Shown here piece after piece: positions 1 to 12,031 of a stretch of 64,000 bases of DNA. The notes beneath the pieces are model-generated. The model did not search any database and was not told the DNA's origin. It saw nothing but the letters and a program-made list of their open reading frames with translations. The stretch is from Gnetum montanum (taxonomy: Eukaryota; Streptophyta; Gnetopsida; Gnetales; Gnetaceae): NCBI GenBank assembly GCA_015680685.1, contig MNCI01007621.1, forward strand, positions 30,839 through 94,838, read 5' to 3'. The position numbers were made by a program, and so were the translations under genes. Positions within the stretch are counted from its first letter, which is position 1. Each line of letters starts with the position of its first letter.

Positions 1-1358
1 GAGAAAAGTGAGAATTCAAAGCACACCCCTTAGACATAATAAAGAAATATGGGCTATAAGCATTGGTTATGAAATTGGAAAGACATGTTATCCATGCCTG
101 AAGGTTCTCTCTAATTAAGGCCCTTTCTCACTTCCTGCTTCTCCATCTTGCTCTCCTCGAGATGGTGGTCACTCTTTGTGAAGGCATTCTTGTTACTTCA
201 AGAGGATGGATTGGCTAGGTGTATTGATGCAAGATCACTGAATGTGGTTGGTTTGAGTCTGGATTTGGGATGAAGTTTTACTCAGTTATCTTAACCATGA
301 AATACACAAGGGGCTTTACACAACCTTGTTCTTGGGATTCTATTCCATTCTCTCCTGTCCATCTTTCTTTCCATTTTCCACCTCATTGTTAGTTTTATCA
401 TTAGTTCATTCTAGGTTGATGCATTATTTTTCTTTGGTGAATTCTTGTAGGTAAGTTTTTAACTCTTGCTTCCAAATGACATTCCTAGAGCCTATAGACT
501 CTTTGGTTTGTGGGTTTTTTAGGGCATAAAAGACATGAGCCTGCTTTGGGGAGGACCCACTGGCATTCCTTTTTGATGCAATTATTAAGTTCTTTTCCTT
601 AAACATTTCCTATAATCAATCATCTCTTGTTTCATCCCCATCCATGACATCCATTTTATTGGTGTTATCGTTGTTATTTTTACCCATCTTTCTTGTTCCT
701 CATATTTTTTCATCTTATAGCTACCATAGGTTCGCTCTTAGTCATGGGGGCCCTGGAACAAACTTATCAATTTTCTCCATTTTACTATTTTCCTAACCCC
801 TACACCTTAGGTAGTCACTTGTGATAAATCTCCAAACCAGTTTCTGCCATAACCACAACTCAGCCAATGCGCTTCATATCAAGGAAAGGTATCAACTGCA
901 TTGTGGTTTATCTATCCTTGCTCATTTGTGACTATGTTGTGTGTGTAGATGGCGATCATACAAACAATGGACTAGGCTTGGAGGAAGCACTCAGGATGGA
1001 CTAAAACTGGAGCATTTACGAAAGGAGCAAATCTGATGGCGTGGCTATGGACAAACAATGGAAGGTGTAATCTTAGCATTGGCGGCAACATGCTTCATTT
1101 TCTTTCTCTCTCTTTCTCTACAAGCTGAAAAATACATGCTTGGATGTCATTTATGTATGAGTGTTCACCACAATGGTCATGAACACTAATGTTGTAATAT
1201 GCTTATTGATCCATTCACTAGGCATGTTGAGTCTATCATCCCATTCCACCGTCAGTTGTCAGTTAGTAAATAATCTCATACCTTCCCAATATTTTGTAAA
1301 GAACTTGTTTTTTTTTCTTCTACACTCAAGGACGAGTTTTCATTCAGTCGTAGGGGTA
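1..1358 (+). mobile_element. Family N element copy A, 3' internal region
   Basis: This is the 3' non-coding part of a + strand LTR element whose 5' part lies left of the window. It is recognised because it aligns, as an inverted repeat, with 9057-10310. For example the reverse complement of the first 30 bases recurs near 10276-10310, the stretch 500-575 matches 9780-9860, and 1140-1358 matches 9057-9240. It ends in a short purine-rich tract at 1351-1358 (TAGGGGTA) directly before the LTR, as expected for a polypurine tract. No coding domain was recognised; the short open frames here are broken by stops and are not shared cleanly between the two copies. Confidence 0.8.
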
Positions 1359-1368
1359 TGATCAGAGG

Positions 1369-1507
1369 AGTTACTCTAATTATTAGAGTGGTTACTCTAG
1401 TGGTTACTCTAGTAGTTATTCTAATTATTAGAGTGGTTACTCTAGCGGTTGCTTTAGTAGTTATTCTAATTATTAGAGAGGTTACTCTAATTATTAGAGT
1501 AGTTTCT
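1369..1507. repeat. Minisatellite inside LTR
   Basis: About 140 bp made of alternating short units, GGTTACTCTAGT-like and GTTACTCTAATTATTAGAGT-like. The second unit is itself self-complementary (CTCTAATTATTAGAG). It lies just inside the 5' end of the copy A LTR and is absent from the other family N LTRs in the window. Open frames across it on both strands (runs of I, R, V and T) are by-products of the repeat. Confidence 0.9.
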
Positions 1508-1515
1508 CCCAAGTC

Positions 1516-1523
1516 TATAAATA
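1516..1523 (+). promoter_or_regulatory. TATA-like box in LTR copy A
   Basis: TATAAATA about 160 bp into the LTR. The equivalent TATAAATA occurs on the minus strand in the other copies (8932-8939, 14696-14703, 38061-38068), so it is a conserved family feature and a plausible retroelement promoter element. Confidence 0.55.
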
Positions 1524-2253
1524 CAGTGCCCAAGCACACAATTGGAGAAAGTCTTTTAGCAGTCAAGTAGCAAAACTCTTGTAGTTTGTTTGAAATTTAG
1601 AGTATTTTCCAAGTGCCCGCAACAGGAGGTCTAAGTGTGGATGAATCTTTATTTGAGCATTGTGTACCTAAGAACACCTTATGTACAGTAATAAAGATGA
1701 GCTCTTTGATTCATCCTTGCAACACTTAAGATTTGTTTTCTTATGCATTTATTTTATTTTATTTTATGCACTTTACATTTCTATTATTAGCATAGTAATT
1801 CATTTTGATCAATTAAGCAAATCGTTAAATTACATAAGCATGACCACTTTGAGCATGCTTGTAATGCTTGGTAACCTAGTAACGATTAGCATTTGGTAAT
1901 CCCAATAGTGTTGCACTAGTTCAAGATGTGTACAGTAAGTGGGAACGGATGCTGGTGTTAGGATTAGTTGGAACCTAGTTAATGAATAGTTAAGTTAAAT
2001 TAGTCACTTAGTTACCTCTCTCCTTCCTTACTAGTGCAGAACATAAAAACATAAAAGCTATAAAAATCATATGCCTCAAGCTTACTTAACCATATAATTG
2101 TGACATACATGTAAGCTTGGGAAGACAACGATCAACCTACCCATCCTTGTTTCACAAGGACGCATAAGCACTTAGTCCTTGGAATTCAACTGGATTGTGC
2201 ATGAAATGCTCGTATTCGTATGGTTGAGCATGGAGGTACCTTGCTGCTCATCA

Positions 2254-5200
2254 AAGTTTTTGAGAAGATTGTAGGAACAACCAAATCAAAGCAAGCTTGG
2301 GATACCTTGATGACGTCGTACAAAGGTACGAACAAAGTTAAGAAGGTAAGACTCCAAACTGTGAGACATCAATATGAGCTCTTACAAATGGAGTCTTCCG
2401 AGACTATTACTACTTATATTAGTCATGTTCTTGGTCAGACAAATCAAATGAGAACATATGGAGAGGAGTACAAAGAGTAGGTCACAATGGAGAAGATTTT
2501 ATGGTCACTCACTTCTAGATTTGAGCATATCGTGGTGGTGATAAAAGAAGTACATGATCTGTCTCTGATGACTGTCAAGGAATTATCTGGCACCTTGCAA
2601 GCCCATGAGCAATGAATGAACAAGAAGAAAGTTGAGAAGTCAATTGAGCAAGCTTTTCAAAGCCAGGTCTCCATCAAAGGTGATCAAGGTGGTGAAATAA
2701 GCCAAAAGCATGGTGGTTCTTGTGGTAGAGGACGAGGACATGGGGGCTACTACAACAGAAGTCATGGTCATAACAACAATCATGGAGTTAGAGGCAATGA
2801 CCAAGAAAAATTAGATTCTTGTGATCAACAAATTTTAAGAGGTCATGGCCATGGATGTGGTAGAGGAAGGTATGACAAATCCAATGTTGTATGTTATTGT
2901 TGTCATAGGCATGGCCATTATTCAAATGAGTGGACATACAAGGATAATGCTCAGAGGGCTCATTGTGTACAAGAAGAAGATGATAATGGTGACCACACTC
3001 TCTTAATGGTCACTGCAACTAGTCAAGCGCCAAACTATTGTACATGGTTTTTTGACACTGGGTGTACCAATCATATGTGTGGCAACAAGGAGTCATTTGC
3101 TATTTTTGATGAGTCCTTTCACACCAAAGTCAAATTTGCTAATGATAGCACTATACCAATGACGAGAAAAGGATAGATCCTTATTAATTTAAAGAATGGA
3201 AATCATAAGTATATTTCTGATGGCATCTATGTGCTAGGTATGAAGAGTAATTTGCTTAGTGTGGGGTAGCTGGCAGGAAAGGGGTATGCCATGAACCTTC
3301 GTGGTAATTAACTCTCCAATTTTGACAACAATGCTACACTCATTCTCAAGGCCCTTTTGACAAAGAAATGTATATTTCAAATTGATATTTCTAGTGGTGT
3401 TTATAAGTTTCTTAATGCCATTATAAATGATGGGCCTTGGTTGTGGCACCTTTGCTTTAGACATTTAAATTTTCAAAGTTTAAAATTGCTTGTTAAAGGA
3501 AATATGGTAAAAGGTTTGCCTAGTATTCATCATCCAAAACAATTGTATGAAGCTTGCATTCTTGGAAAGCATCACAAAATGCCACTTGCAATAGAACAAC
3601 GACATGCATCACAACCACTGTAGCTCATTCATTCTAATGTATGTGGGCCCATGAAGATCTTGTCAAATGGAAATAATAGGTATTTCCTAATCTTTATTGA
3701 TGATTTTACTCAAAAAATTTGGGTCTATCTTTTGTGAAGGAAGTCTAAAGTTTTTGATTGCTTTAAGAATTTTAAGGTTCATGTTGAAAGGCAAAGTGGC
3801 TATCTTGTTAAAGTTCTGTGAACTAATGATGGAGGTGAATACAATTCCAATGAATTTAATGAATATTGTAAAGAACAGGGAATAAAGTATCAAGTCACTT
3901 TTCCTTACACCCCATAGCACAATAAAGTAGTTGAAAGGAAGAATAGAACTATAATGGACATGGCAAGGAGCATGCTAAAGGTGAAAGGAATGCCCAATTC
4001 ATTTTGGGGTGAAGCTATTTCATGTTCTATTTACTTGTTAAACAAGTCTCCAACAAGGAGTGTGCAAAATATCATCCCTTTTGAAGCATAGAGTGGTTTC
4101 AAGCTGAGCATGAAACATCTTAGAATGTCCAATGCTATTGTGTATGCCCATGCTCCAACAAAGACAAGAAAAAAGCTAGATGATCAAGCAAAGAAGACTA
4201 TCTTTGTTGGCTACAAGCATTGGGGATACAAGTTGTTCAATATTGTAACAAAGAAGGTGATTGTCAGTTGAGATGTGACCTTTGCCAAAGAAGAGGCTTC
4301 AAAATGGGATGTTACTTCACACAAAGACTCCTAGAAGTAACAAAGTTATATCCTTGAAGAGGAAGCTGTAGTTCCTACCACAAATGATGCTACATTAAGC
4401 TCTGCTCAAGAAAGTTCCACTCTATAAGCTCTAGTGGAATCTGGAAGGCCAAGGTGGTAGTGCCAACAATTAGTACGCCTACAAGACTATGAGGTAACTC
4501 CTGATGATGAAGTTAATGATGATGTAGAATTGGTACACTTTGCTTTCTTTGCAAATAGTGAACCTATGAAATTTCAAGAGGTAATTCAAGATCCTAAATG
4601 GGTGAATGCCATGAATGAGGAGATCAAGGTAATTGAAAGAAACAATACGTGGGAACTCACTAACATCCCACATAATCACAAAGAAATTGATGTGAAGTGG
4701 GTCTTCAAGACAAAGGTAAAGTCAAACGATGAGGTGGACAAACACAAAGCAAGGTTGGTGGCAAAGGGGTTTGAGCAAAGGCCTGGCTATGACTACCAAA
4801 ATGTTTTCTCTCTTGTTGCTTGAATTGAAAAAATTAGACTTCTTATTGTGTTAGTTGCCCAGAAGAAGTGGAAAATCCACCAAATGGATGTGAAGTTAGC
4901 CTTTCTAAATGGCCCACTTAAAGAGGAGGTTTTTGTCAAGCAACCACCTGGATTCATGAAGCAGGGAAGTGAAGATAAGCTGTACAAATTGAAGAAAGCA
5001 TTGTACGGTCTCAAACAAGCACCACGAGCATGGAATAGCATTGAATTTTTCTTTCATAAGGTTGGTTTCTAGAAGTGCCCATCTGAACATGCTTTATATG
5101 TGAAGATTAATGATTTTGGTGATATATTATTGTTGTGTCTTTATGTTGATGATCTACTATTCACAGGTAGGAATCCTAGAATGATTGAAGATTTCAAGAA

Positions 5201-5865
5201 GTCCATGATGCACGAGTTTGAAATGATAGATCTTAGCCTCATGTCATATTTCCTTGGCATTGAAGTAGTTCAAAGAGAAGGAATTTTTATCTATCAAAAG
5301 AGGTATGCTAGTGAACTCTTGAAGAAGTTTTGTATGCAAGATTATGATCCTGTGAAAACTCCTGTGGAGGTTGGCACAAAATTGTCAAGGGACACTTGTT
5401 GATTCAACTTATTTCAAGTAAATTGTTGGGAGCTTGAGATATCTAACATGCACAAGGCTAGACATCTCTTATGGTGTTGGTTTGATTAGCAGGTTTTTGG
5501 AATCTCCTACTCAACTTCATATGCAAGTGGCCAAAAGAATCATGCGATACCTAAAGGGCAGCTTTGATCATGGTTTATTCTATTCCTCATCTAATAATTT
5601 TGCTCTTATAGGGTATTTTGACAATGATTGGGGTGGAGATTTAGATGACCAAAAAAGCACTTCTAGTTATTGTTTTAATTTTGGTGCTACAACTTGTTCA
5701 TAGTCATCAAATAAGCAACCCATAGTTGCACTTTCAACTTGTGAAGTAGAATATGTAGCTGTAGCTTCCAATGCATGTCAAGAAATATGGTCAAGCAATG
5801 TGATGAGCCAAATCCATGCTTCATTTAAGAAGCCAATGAAGATCTTTGTTAACAATATTTCTACA
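2254..5865 (+). pseudogene. Copia-1: decayed Ty1/copia Gag-Pol
   Basis: Remnant of a Ty1/copia polyprotein, read across several frames with many stops (for example codons ending at 2480, 3176, 3623, 4823, 5072, 5402 and 5703). Order of domains: Gag (UBN2-like, SKQAWDTL near 2290) at 2254-2614; a zinc knuckle near 2890-2940 whose last cysteine has become tryptophan; aspartic protease (FFDTG) near 3045; integrase with its zinc region at 3430-3600 and core at 3640-4090; reverse transcriptase at 4530-5400 with the YVDD box near 5141; RNase H at 5434-5865. The order protease-integrase-RT-RNase H is diagnostic of copia rather than gypsy. Gag is cut on the left by an LTR of family N, and RNase H stops abruptly at about 5865 where Copia-2 begins. 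It is not functional. Confidence 0.93.
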
Positions 5866-5868
5866 ATT

Positions 5869-6295
5869 GACTTTTCCTTAATACTTTGTCATTCTCCACT
5901 CTTCACCCATATTCCCTGCCTCTATTTTGCACAGTTACTTTATTTTGAATTCATCCATTTTTAATTCCCTTTAGTTTCTATACCAAAAAATATTTGCTTG
6001 GTTTTTGGGTTTATTTTTAGAACCCTAAAATAATATAAAAGGATCTCAAATAAACATTGTGAGGGATCCCTTATAATTCATGAGCTACAAACCTCTTCCA
6101 TTGTATTCTTTAATTCTCTATGTGCTCCAATTTTAAAGTTGTATCGTTGTTAAAAATCCACAAACTAATTTTTGTTGTGGTTTTCTTACCTTTGAAGGTT
6201 TTTCCAAAGTAACTTTGTATCTCTTCAATCTTTGCAATATTCTTCATTTTATCACAAAATTTATTAGTATTGTGTAAGAGAGACAAAGAATAATA
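5869..6295 (+). repeat. Copia-2 5' LTR
   Basis: The right end is well supported. The segment 6085-6295 aligns with 16410-16629, both ending GAATAATA, and a primer-binding site follows within 3 bases. The left end is inferred from the point where Copia-1 homology stops and a TG (TGACTTTTCC) occurs; it could be off by tens of bases because the partner LTR is truncated at its 5' side. The sequence is AT-rich, as expected of U3/R/U5. Confidence 0.7.
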
Positions 6296-6297
6296 AT

Positions 6298-6309
6298 TGA
6301 TATCAGAGC
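6298..6309 (+). promoter_or_regulatory. Copia-2 primer-binding site (tRNA-iMet)
   Basis: TGATATCAGAGC differs by one base from TGGTATCAGAGC, the usual plant copia site complementary to the 3' end of initiator tRNA-Met. It lies immediately after the 5' LTR and about 50 bp before the Gag start at 6360. Confidence 0.85.
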
Positions 6310-6359
6310 CAAGTTCCACACAAAATAATTATTTTTGTTAAGTGTTTGGAGGAGAATCA

Positions 6360-8219
6360 TGATGAACTCTGTAACTGAAATTGAAATTGAAAAATTTAAT
6401 GAGTCCAACTATGAACCATGGAAGATCAAGATGGAGGATCTCATGATTGAAAAAGACTAGCATAGTGCAATCTTATGAATGAAGTTGAATAAAGTTTTTA
6501 ATGAAGAATGAAAAAAATTGAATTTAACAGCAGCAAGTACAATTCATTTATGCCTTTTAGATTCAATATTGATGCTTAATGTTTCCAATGTTTCTTTTAC
6601 TAAAGATTTTTGGGATAAGGTGCAAGCTTTATAACAAATTAAGTTCTTAACAATTAAATTATTTTTAAAGAAGCATCTATATGAATGTAAAATAGTTGAA
6701 GGTACAACTATTGCAAAACACTTGAATACCTTCAATACATTGATTCATCAATTGCAACCTATTAGGGTGAAAATGGATGAGAAAGATCATTCCTCAGCAC
6801 ACTTTCAATTCATGGGAGACATTTGTGATGGCTATAAGTAATACATTTACTCACTTTATATTTGATAATAATGTTGGTAAGTTGTTTGAGGAAGTAATAA
6901 GGAAAACTTTTGCTCTTCAAAATGATGTATTACTTATTAAAAAATATGTAAAGTCAAAATTTATTAGGATATCTTAATTTAAAAAAAGCCTAAAAAATTT
7001 GTAAAGAGGGCACTAAATGTTAGAATTGTGGTAAAGTTGGTCATATAAAGAAATATTAAAAAATCGTTCCTAAAAAAGGTAAAGAAAGTAATGTATCAAA
7101 GAATGATAAACCCCCTCTTGCTCAAGAGGGAGATTTATATGTTATGTCCTCTTTTGATGATGCTAATCTGTGTTCATGGTATATGGATTCAGGTGCATCT
7201 CATCACTACACTCCACATGTTAAGTAGTTTAGTGAGCATACATCTTCTAATCTCCAAATGGTAAGACTACGAAATGATGATTTGTGCAAAATTATAGGTT
7301 ATGGAAAGGTTAAGATTTAGTTTAATAATGGAACAACTAAATAAATTTTTAATGTACATCACGTTCCAACATTTACTAAAAAATATTTTATCTGTAAGTA
7401 AATTGGATAATGTAGGATTAACTATTATTTTTAGAGGTGGAAAATGCCAAATACTGCATAGTTCATCTCCTTTGGCTTTTGGAATAAAAATAGGCAAGCT
7501 ATATAAATTAGAAGCTAAGACATTAAAATAAAAATTGAGTGCAGTTGCCATTATTAATTTGAATTCAAGTATTGATTTATGGCATAAAAGAATGAGATAT
7601 CTTGGTGAAAAATGACTTAAGGAACTTTACAAGCAAGGTAAATTTAATTTTTCAAATGATTCTTTAGATTTTTGCTATCATTGTCTACCTAGTAAATACA
7701 TGCGTCACAGTTTTTAGAAAAGTAATGCTAAATCTCTTATGATATTAGAACTACTACATAGTGATGTATGTGAAGTGGTTAAAGATATTAAAATAAGTTC
7801 TCTTAGATGTGCTATGTATTATGCTTCTTTATTGATGATTATTTTAGAAAGAGTTGGATTTATTTATAAAGATATAAATTTAAGGTATTTGGGAAATTTA
7901 ACGAAATTCAAAGCTATTGTTGAGAATTATTTAGGGAAATAAAATCAAGATTCTTAGAAATGACAATGGTGATGAATTTTTCTCTAATGAATTTAATATT
8001 TTCAATAAAGAATAAGGTAACCAAAGGTAAAAGACTAACCTAGGAACTCCTGAAAAAAATGGAGTAGTAGAGCACATTAATTGAATATTGATGGAACATG
8101 TTGGATGTATGCTCAATGAATTTGATCTTGACAAGTGTTTTTGGGATGAAGTAGTAATGACTGCATGTTATCTTATCAATAGATCTTCTTCATCAGCACT
8201 TGATGGAAAATTTCCAAAG
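6360..8219 (+). pseudogene. Copia-2 polyprotein, 5' half (Gag-PR-IN)
   Basis: Heavily decayed copia coding region. Gag begins with ATG at 6360 and carries the typical KFN.SNYEPWKIKMEDLM start. A zinc knuckle (NCGKVGHIKKY) lies near 7020-7065. The protease motif WYMDSGASHH is at about 7180-7210. The integrase zinc region (LWHKRM, then CYHCLPSK) runs from about 7575 to 7715, and the core continues to 8219. There are many stops and frameshifts. The frame is interrupted at 8219 by the family N element and resumes at 14790, where the next conserved integrase residues follow. It is distinct in sequence from Copia-1. Confidence 0.9.
8215..8219. repeat. Target-site duplication (left), CAAAG
   Basis: CAAAG directly before the TGATGAGTGG end of the family N element. 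It is repeated exactly at 14790-14794 after the other end. Five bases is the usual target duplication for LTR retrotransposons. Confidence 0.93.
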
Positions 8220-9056
8220 TGATGAGTGGCGAGGTACCCCTACACTCAACCATACGAATATCAGAGTTACACGTGCGATCCAGTTGCACTCCGCAAACTA
8301 AGTGCCTACATGCCTTATGGAACGCTTAAGGTTAATCAATTGTTGTCCTCCCAACCTTCCTTGTATTTGTCACGATTTTATGGTTATGTAAGCTTGAGGC
8401 ATGTGATTTTTATATCTTTTGCGTTTTTATCACCTATGCTAATGAGGGAAAGAGTGAAGAGACTAAGTAACTAACTTTAACTAACTAAGCTTTAATTACC
8501 CTAGCATCAGTATCCATTCCCACTTGCCGTTTCACACCCTAAACCAATGCAATGTTGCTAGGATTACCAAACGTTATTCGTTACTGGGATTACCAAGTGT
8601 AACGCACGTGCTCGAAGCGGTCGTGCTGAATGCACTTAACTATGAGAGTTGAGGGTTGAGAGAGATTAAGTCCTTAAGAAAGCATTTAAAAAATTCAGAA
8701 TAATTAAAGTCCTATTTAGCTTAGTCCATGCACTGCAAGGTTTATCCAAAAGTTCATCTTTATTGCCATACAAAATTTTGTGCTTAGGTACAGAATTGCT
8801 CGAATAAAGATCCATTCACTTTGGGACTCCTATTGCGGGCACATGGAAATTATTCTAACTCTGGAATGGAAAAATGACAAGATTTTGGCTAAGTTCTAGA
8901 TCTAGATGGAGAAACAAGGGAGAGCCACCTCTTATTTATAGAATTGATGACGGGTTGTGATATTGCGTACGCGATATCGCAGGGAAGGACGTGATATTGC
9001 GTATGTGATATATCGCATACACGATATCGTGGCCCATGCGATATTGCGTCCCATCA
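8220..9056 (-). repeat. Family N 3' LTR (copy B)
   Basis: 837 bp; on the minus strand it begins TGATGGGACG and ends CACTCATCA. It contains, in element order, a cluster of self-complementary GATATCGC-like motifs (about 8957-9050), a TATA box (TATAAATAAG, 8931-8940), and AATAAA signals near 8757-8812. It pairs with 14127-14789 but is longer, because the partner lacks roughly 155 bp. Confidence 0.92.
8957..9050. repeat. Palindromic GATATCGC cluster in U3
   Basis: Repeated GATATCGC / GCGATATC-like motifs, several with the flanking sequence GCGTACGCGATATCGC. Each is nearly its own reverse complement. The same type of cluster lies at the same place in the other copies: 14718-14783, 30245-30290 and a shorter one at 38084-38113. 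Confidence 0.8.
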
Positions 9057-9066
9057 TACCCCCATG
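9057..9066 (-). other. Polypurine tract of copy B
   Basis: On the minus strand the sequence CATGGGGGTA directly precedes the 3' LTR start TGATGGG. The equivalent in copy A is TAGGGGTA before TGATCAG. This position next to the 3' LTR is where second-strand priming starts in LTR elements. Confidence 0.75.
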
Positions 9067-11257
9067 ACTGAATAAAAAATCATCCTTGAGTTCCCTAAAA
9101 AATATTGGGAAGGTATGGGATTATTGACTTGAATGGAACTAATGGTGAATGGGATGACATGTGAACAAATCATCATTACAGAGCATGATAAAATTTGTGT
9201 TCACGACAACAAGAGTGAACACTTTATACATTTGACATCAGGCCTTATTTGGTAGCTGAGAGAGAAGAGAGAAGAGAGAAGAAGTCTACTGCTGCCAATG
9301 CCAAGATTGCACCTTTCATTGTCCATCCATAAGTGTGCCATCGATCTTGCTCCTTACATAGCTGCTTCAGCACTGATCCATTCCAAGTATTCCCTCTAGG
9401 TCCAATCCGTTGTTGTATGATTACCATCTGCACACACAACACAATCTTATATTAGCAAGGGTAAATGAATCACAATGCAATTGATACCTTGCTTCGATGA
9501 AAGGTCCATTGGCTGAGTTGTGGATTCTGGAGATATACTAATGATGACTACCCAAGGTGTAGGGGCTAGGAGAAAATCGAAAAAATTGGATCAGGACTCC
9601 CATGACTGAGAACGAACCTCTAATGACGATAGAATGGAAAAAGAAAAGGAATAAGAAAGAGGGAGAAAAAGAGACAACTATAACATCGATGAAATGGATG
9701 TCAAGATGGAAATGAACAAAATAGAGTCGACTGCAAAATGTTAAGGGAAAGAATTTAACTAGTGCACAAAATAGGAATGCCAGTGGGTCCTCCCCAAAGC
9801 AGGCTCATGCCCTTAATGCCTTGACAAACCCACATTCGAAGAGTCCGTAGGCTCTGGGAATGTCATTTGGAACAAGAGTTAAAGTCTTAACCATAAGAAT
9901 TTACCAAAAAGAAAACAATGTATCCTCCAAGATATAAAATTGGCAATGAGGTGATAAATGAGGAAAGAAGGATGGAAAGAAGAGAATGGAATGGAATCTT
10001 AAGAACAAGGTGGTGTACAGCCCCTTTTGTATTTAATGATTAATGTGACTTAGTAGATCCCATGCCAAGTCTGGCCTCAAACAAACCACATCCAATGACT
10101 TTGCATTAATGCATTCGGCCAATCCATCCACTTGAAGTAACAAGAATTCCTTCACCAAAGAGCCACTACCATTTTGATGAAATGAAGGAGGAGAGAATAG
10201 GAAGCGAGAAGAGCCTTAGTTAGAGGAAACATGTTTATTTTAGTTCCATAACTAGTGCTTGTATCCCAAATGATTATTTTTTCTAAGGGGTGTGCTTTGA
10301 ATTCTCACTATTTTTTTTATTTTTTATTTTGCGTGAGAACCACACCATGCAAAGACTTATTATTTTTATTTACTCAGCTTCCCAATAATATGGCAATCGT
10401 CAGAATGGTAAGAAAACTTAAGAAGAAGACATCGAAGCACCCAAGAGAATGGCCAACACAAATGCATCAAGTTCCCTTGAAGCCACACCCTTTTCAATCC
10501 TTGAGTTCTTCCTTAGTTTGAGAAATGCCAAGTCACTGATTCATTGATAGTTCTTATTATTTTAAAGAAAGGGACTGTACAGTTCCAAGGCAAGAGAGAC
10601 CATAGAGATTTATGGATGCATGGATGACGTGGACTCATTGCCTACTATATCAAAAGAACCATACCTTAGTATCAACATTGTAACTTAAAGGTAAAAACCA
10701 AACATTAGCAACCAATAAAAAATAGTTCATACCATCATTAATAGCACTTATTGGGTGACAAACTTAACAAAATGGACGTGACACACACAAATAAAAGAAA
10801 AAGTATAAACAATGTTGTAAAACAAAAAAAAAAAAAAGTTAAAGAAATTTGTAAAACAAAAATTTGCAGAACAAAAATGTGTAAAACAAAAAATTAAAAA
10901 GAACTGAGGGACTCAATTGATTAGCATAGGTGGCCATCTCCCCCATGACTGAATTGAAAGGGAGAGATCCAAAATAATGAGTGCTTATTTGAATTTTTTA
11001 GAAGTGTCCAACTTCTCCCAATTGATTTTTTCAGGTTAAGGGTTGAAAGTTGGTGACGCTCATATTCCAATGTATCTATGCTTTCGTTGTGGGTGCAAGT
11101 TGTTCCCCCAGTTAGTTCCATGCATGTTGGTGGGCCTTCTCTCTTGATTAGCTGTCAACCACTAGGTGTTCTCTTGTTGTGTGGTTGCTACATACAGACA
11201 CCTTTGTATCTGAGTTTCCTAGGCACACCGATTACATACGGGAGATGCTGAGCATTC
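9067..11257 (-). mobile_element. Family N non-coding 3' internal region
   Basis: About 2.2 kb between the protease remnant and the polypurine tract, where an autonomous element would carry reverse transcriptase, RNase H and integrase. No such motif was seen in any frame. The part 9067-10310 is conserved with 1-1350 (copy A, opposite orientation). The part 10320-10900 is AT-rich with A runs (for example near 10825) and has no match in the window. Confidence 0.7.
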
Positions 11258-11911
11258 CTATATGTCATCACCCTCTGTATCACTATATGTGATGCATGGA
11301 ACTTTCTTCTTCTCAATATTTCCATAAATTTCTTCCTTAGATATTTCCAAGGAAAGATCATGGATTTCTAGGCATGCGTTTATGGTACTTAGCCATGCCC
11401 TTCCCATTATAATTGGGAAGTCCCCTTTATTATTGTTGACTTCTATCACTAGGAAATCAGCTGGGTATGACCAACCACACATAGTGATAATAATTTCCTC
11501 CACAAGTCCCAAAGGGATAGTGATGGACTGGTTAGCTAGCTCTAATTGAATATTTCTCTTCTTAAGTGGAGGTAGGTTCCAAGCTTTATACATTTCTTGC
11601 GATATTAAGTTGAATCCGGAACCTGAGTCTAGAAGAGCTTTACGAGGTTCATTCCCAGTGACTTGGAGGTAGATTAAGGGACTTCTGGGATCAAAGAGTT
11701 TCCTAGGAAGGTGGACCACCTTTATCCAGTCAGTAACGGTATGTGTTAACATAACTGTGTGCGTTGAGCCCTGTTGTTGATTTGAAGGGAGCTCCGAAGC
11801 CTTTCTTGATGGAGGAGTGGTCATAGACTCAACCGCTTGTGGTTGTGAGAGCTTGTTTGGACTGTTGGTTCTAAAGAAANGGAGAAACCAGCTGTTGCAT
11901 GTAATAGCCAT
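11258..11911 (-). pseudogene. Family N aspartic protease remnant
   Basis: An open stretch of about 217 codons with a retroviral-type aspartic protease: the catalytic LLDSGSGFNLIS motif lies near 11600-11640, and the C-terminal IIMGRAWLS motif near 11380-11410, matching the pattern of gypsy proteases (D-S/T-G, then I-x-G-R). It follows gag in the same direction, separated by stops between 12031 and 11912. One ambiguous base (11880) falls near its start. It would cleave the Gag precursor if intact. Nothing resembling reverse transcriptase follows. Confidence 0.85.
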
Positions 11912-12031
11912 CTAGATCTGGTTGCTGGTAAGGGTATTATTTCCTAGGCAGTGGCATCCCCGATGACTGTGGGTATTGCCACTACTAGTATTACTCGATA
12001 GGTTGTGGCGGAGTTCCACTTGGATAATACG

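Larger units (their letters stand above)
1359..2253 (+). repeat. Family N 3' LTR (copy A)
   Basis: This is a long terminal repeat of about 895 bp, starting TGATCAG and ending CTCATCA. It is homologous to the reverse complement of 8220-9056: the central block around 1605-1730 and the terminal block 2080-2253 align along their length. It has a TATA-like box at 1516-1523 and an AATAAA-type signal near 1690. It is more diverged than the other copies and carries a private minisatellite at 1369-1507. The sequence immediately to its right is copia gag, so the element sits inside Copia-1. Confidence 0.85.

Noticed and set aside
1276-1570. Overlapping open frames on both strands near the first LTR
   Set aside because: They run through the TTACTCTAATTATTAGAG minisatellite and consist of I/R/V/T repeats; no domain, no conservation in other LTR copies.
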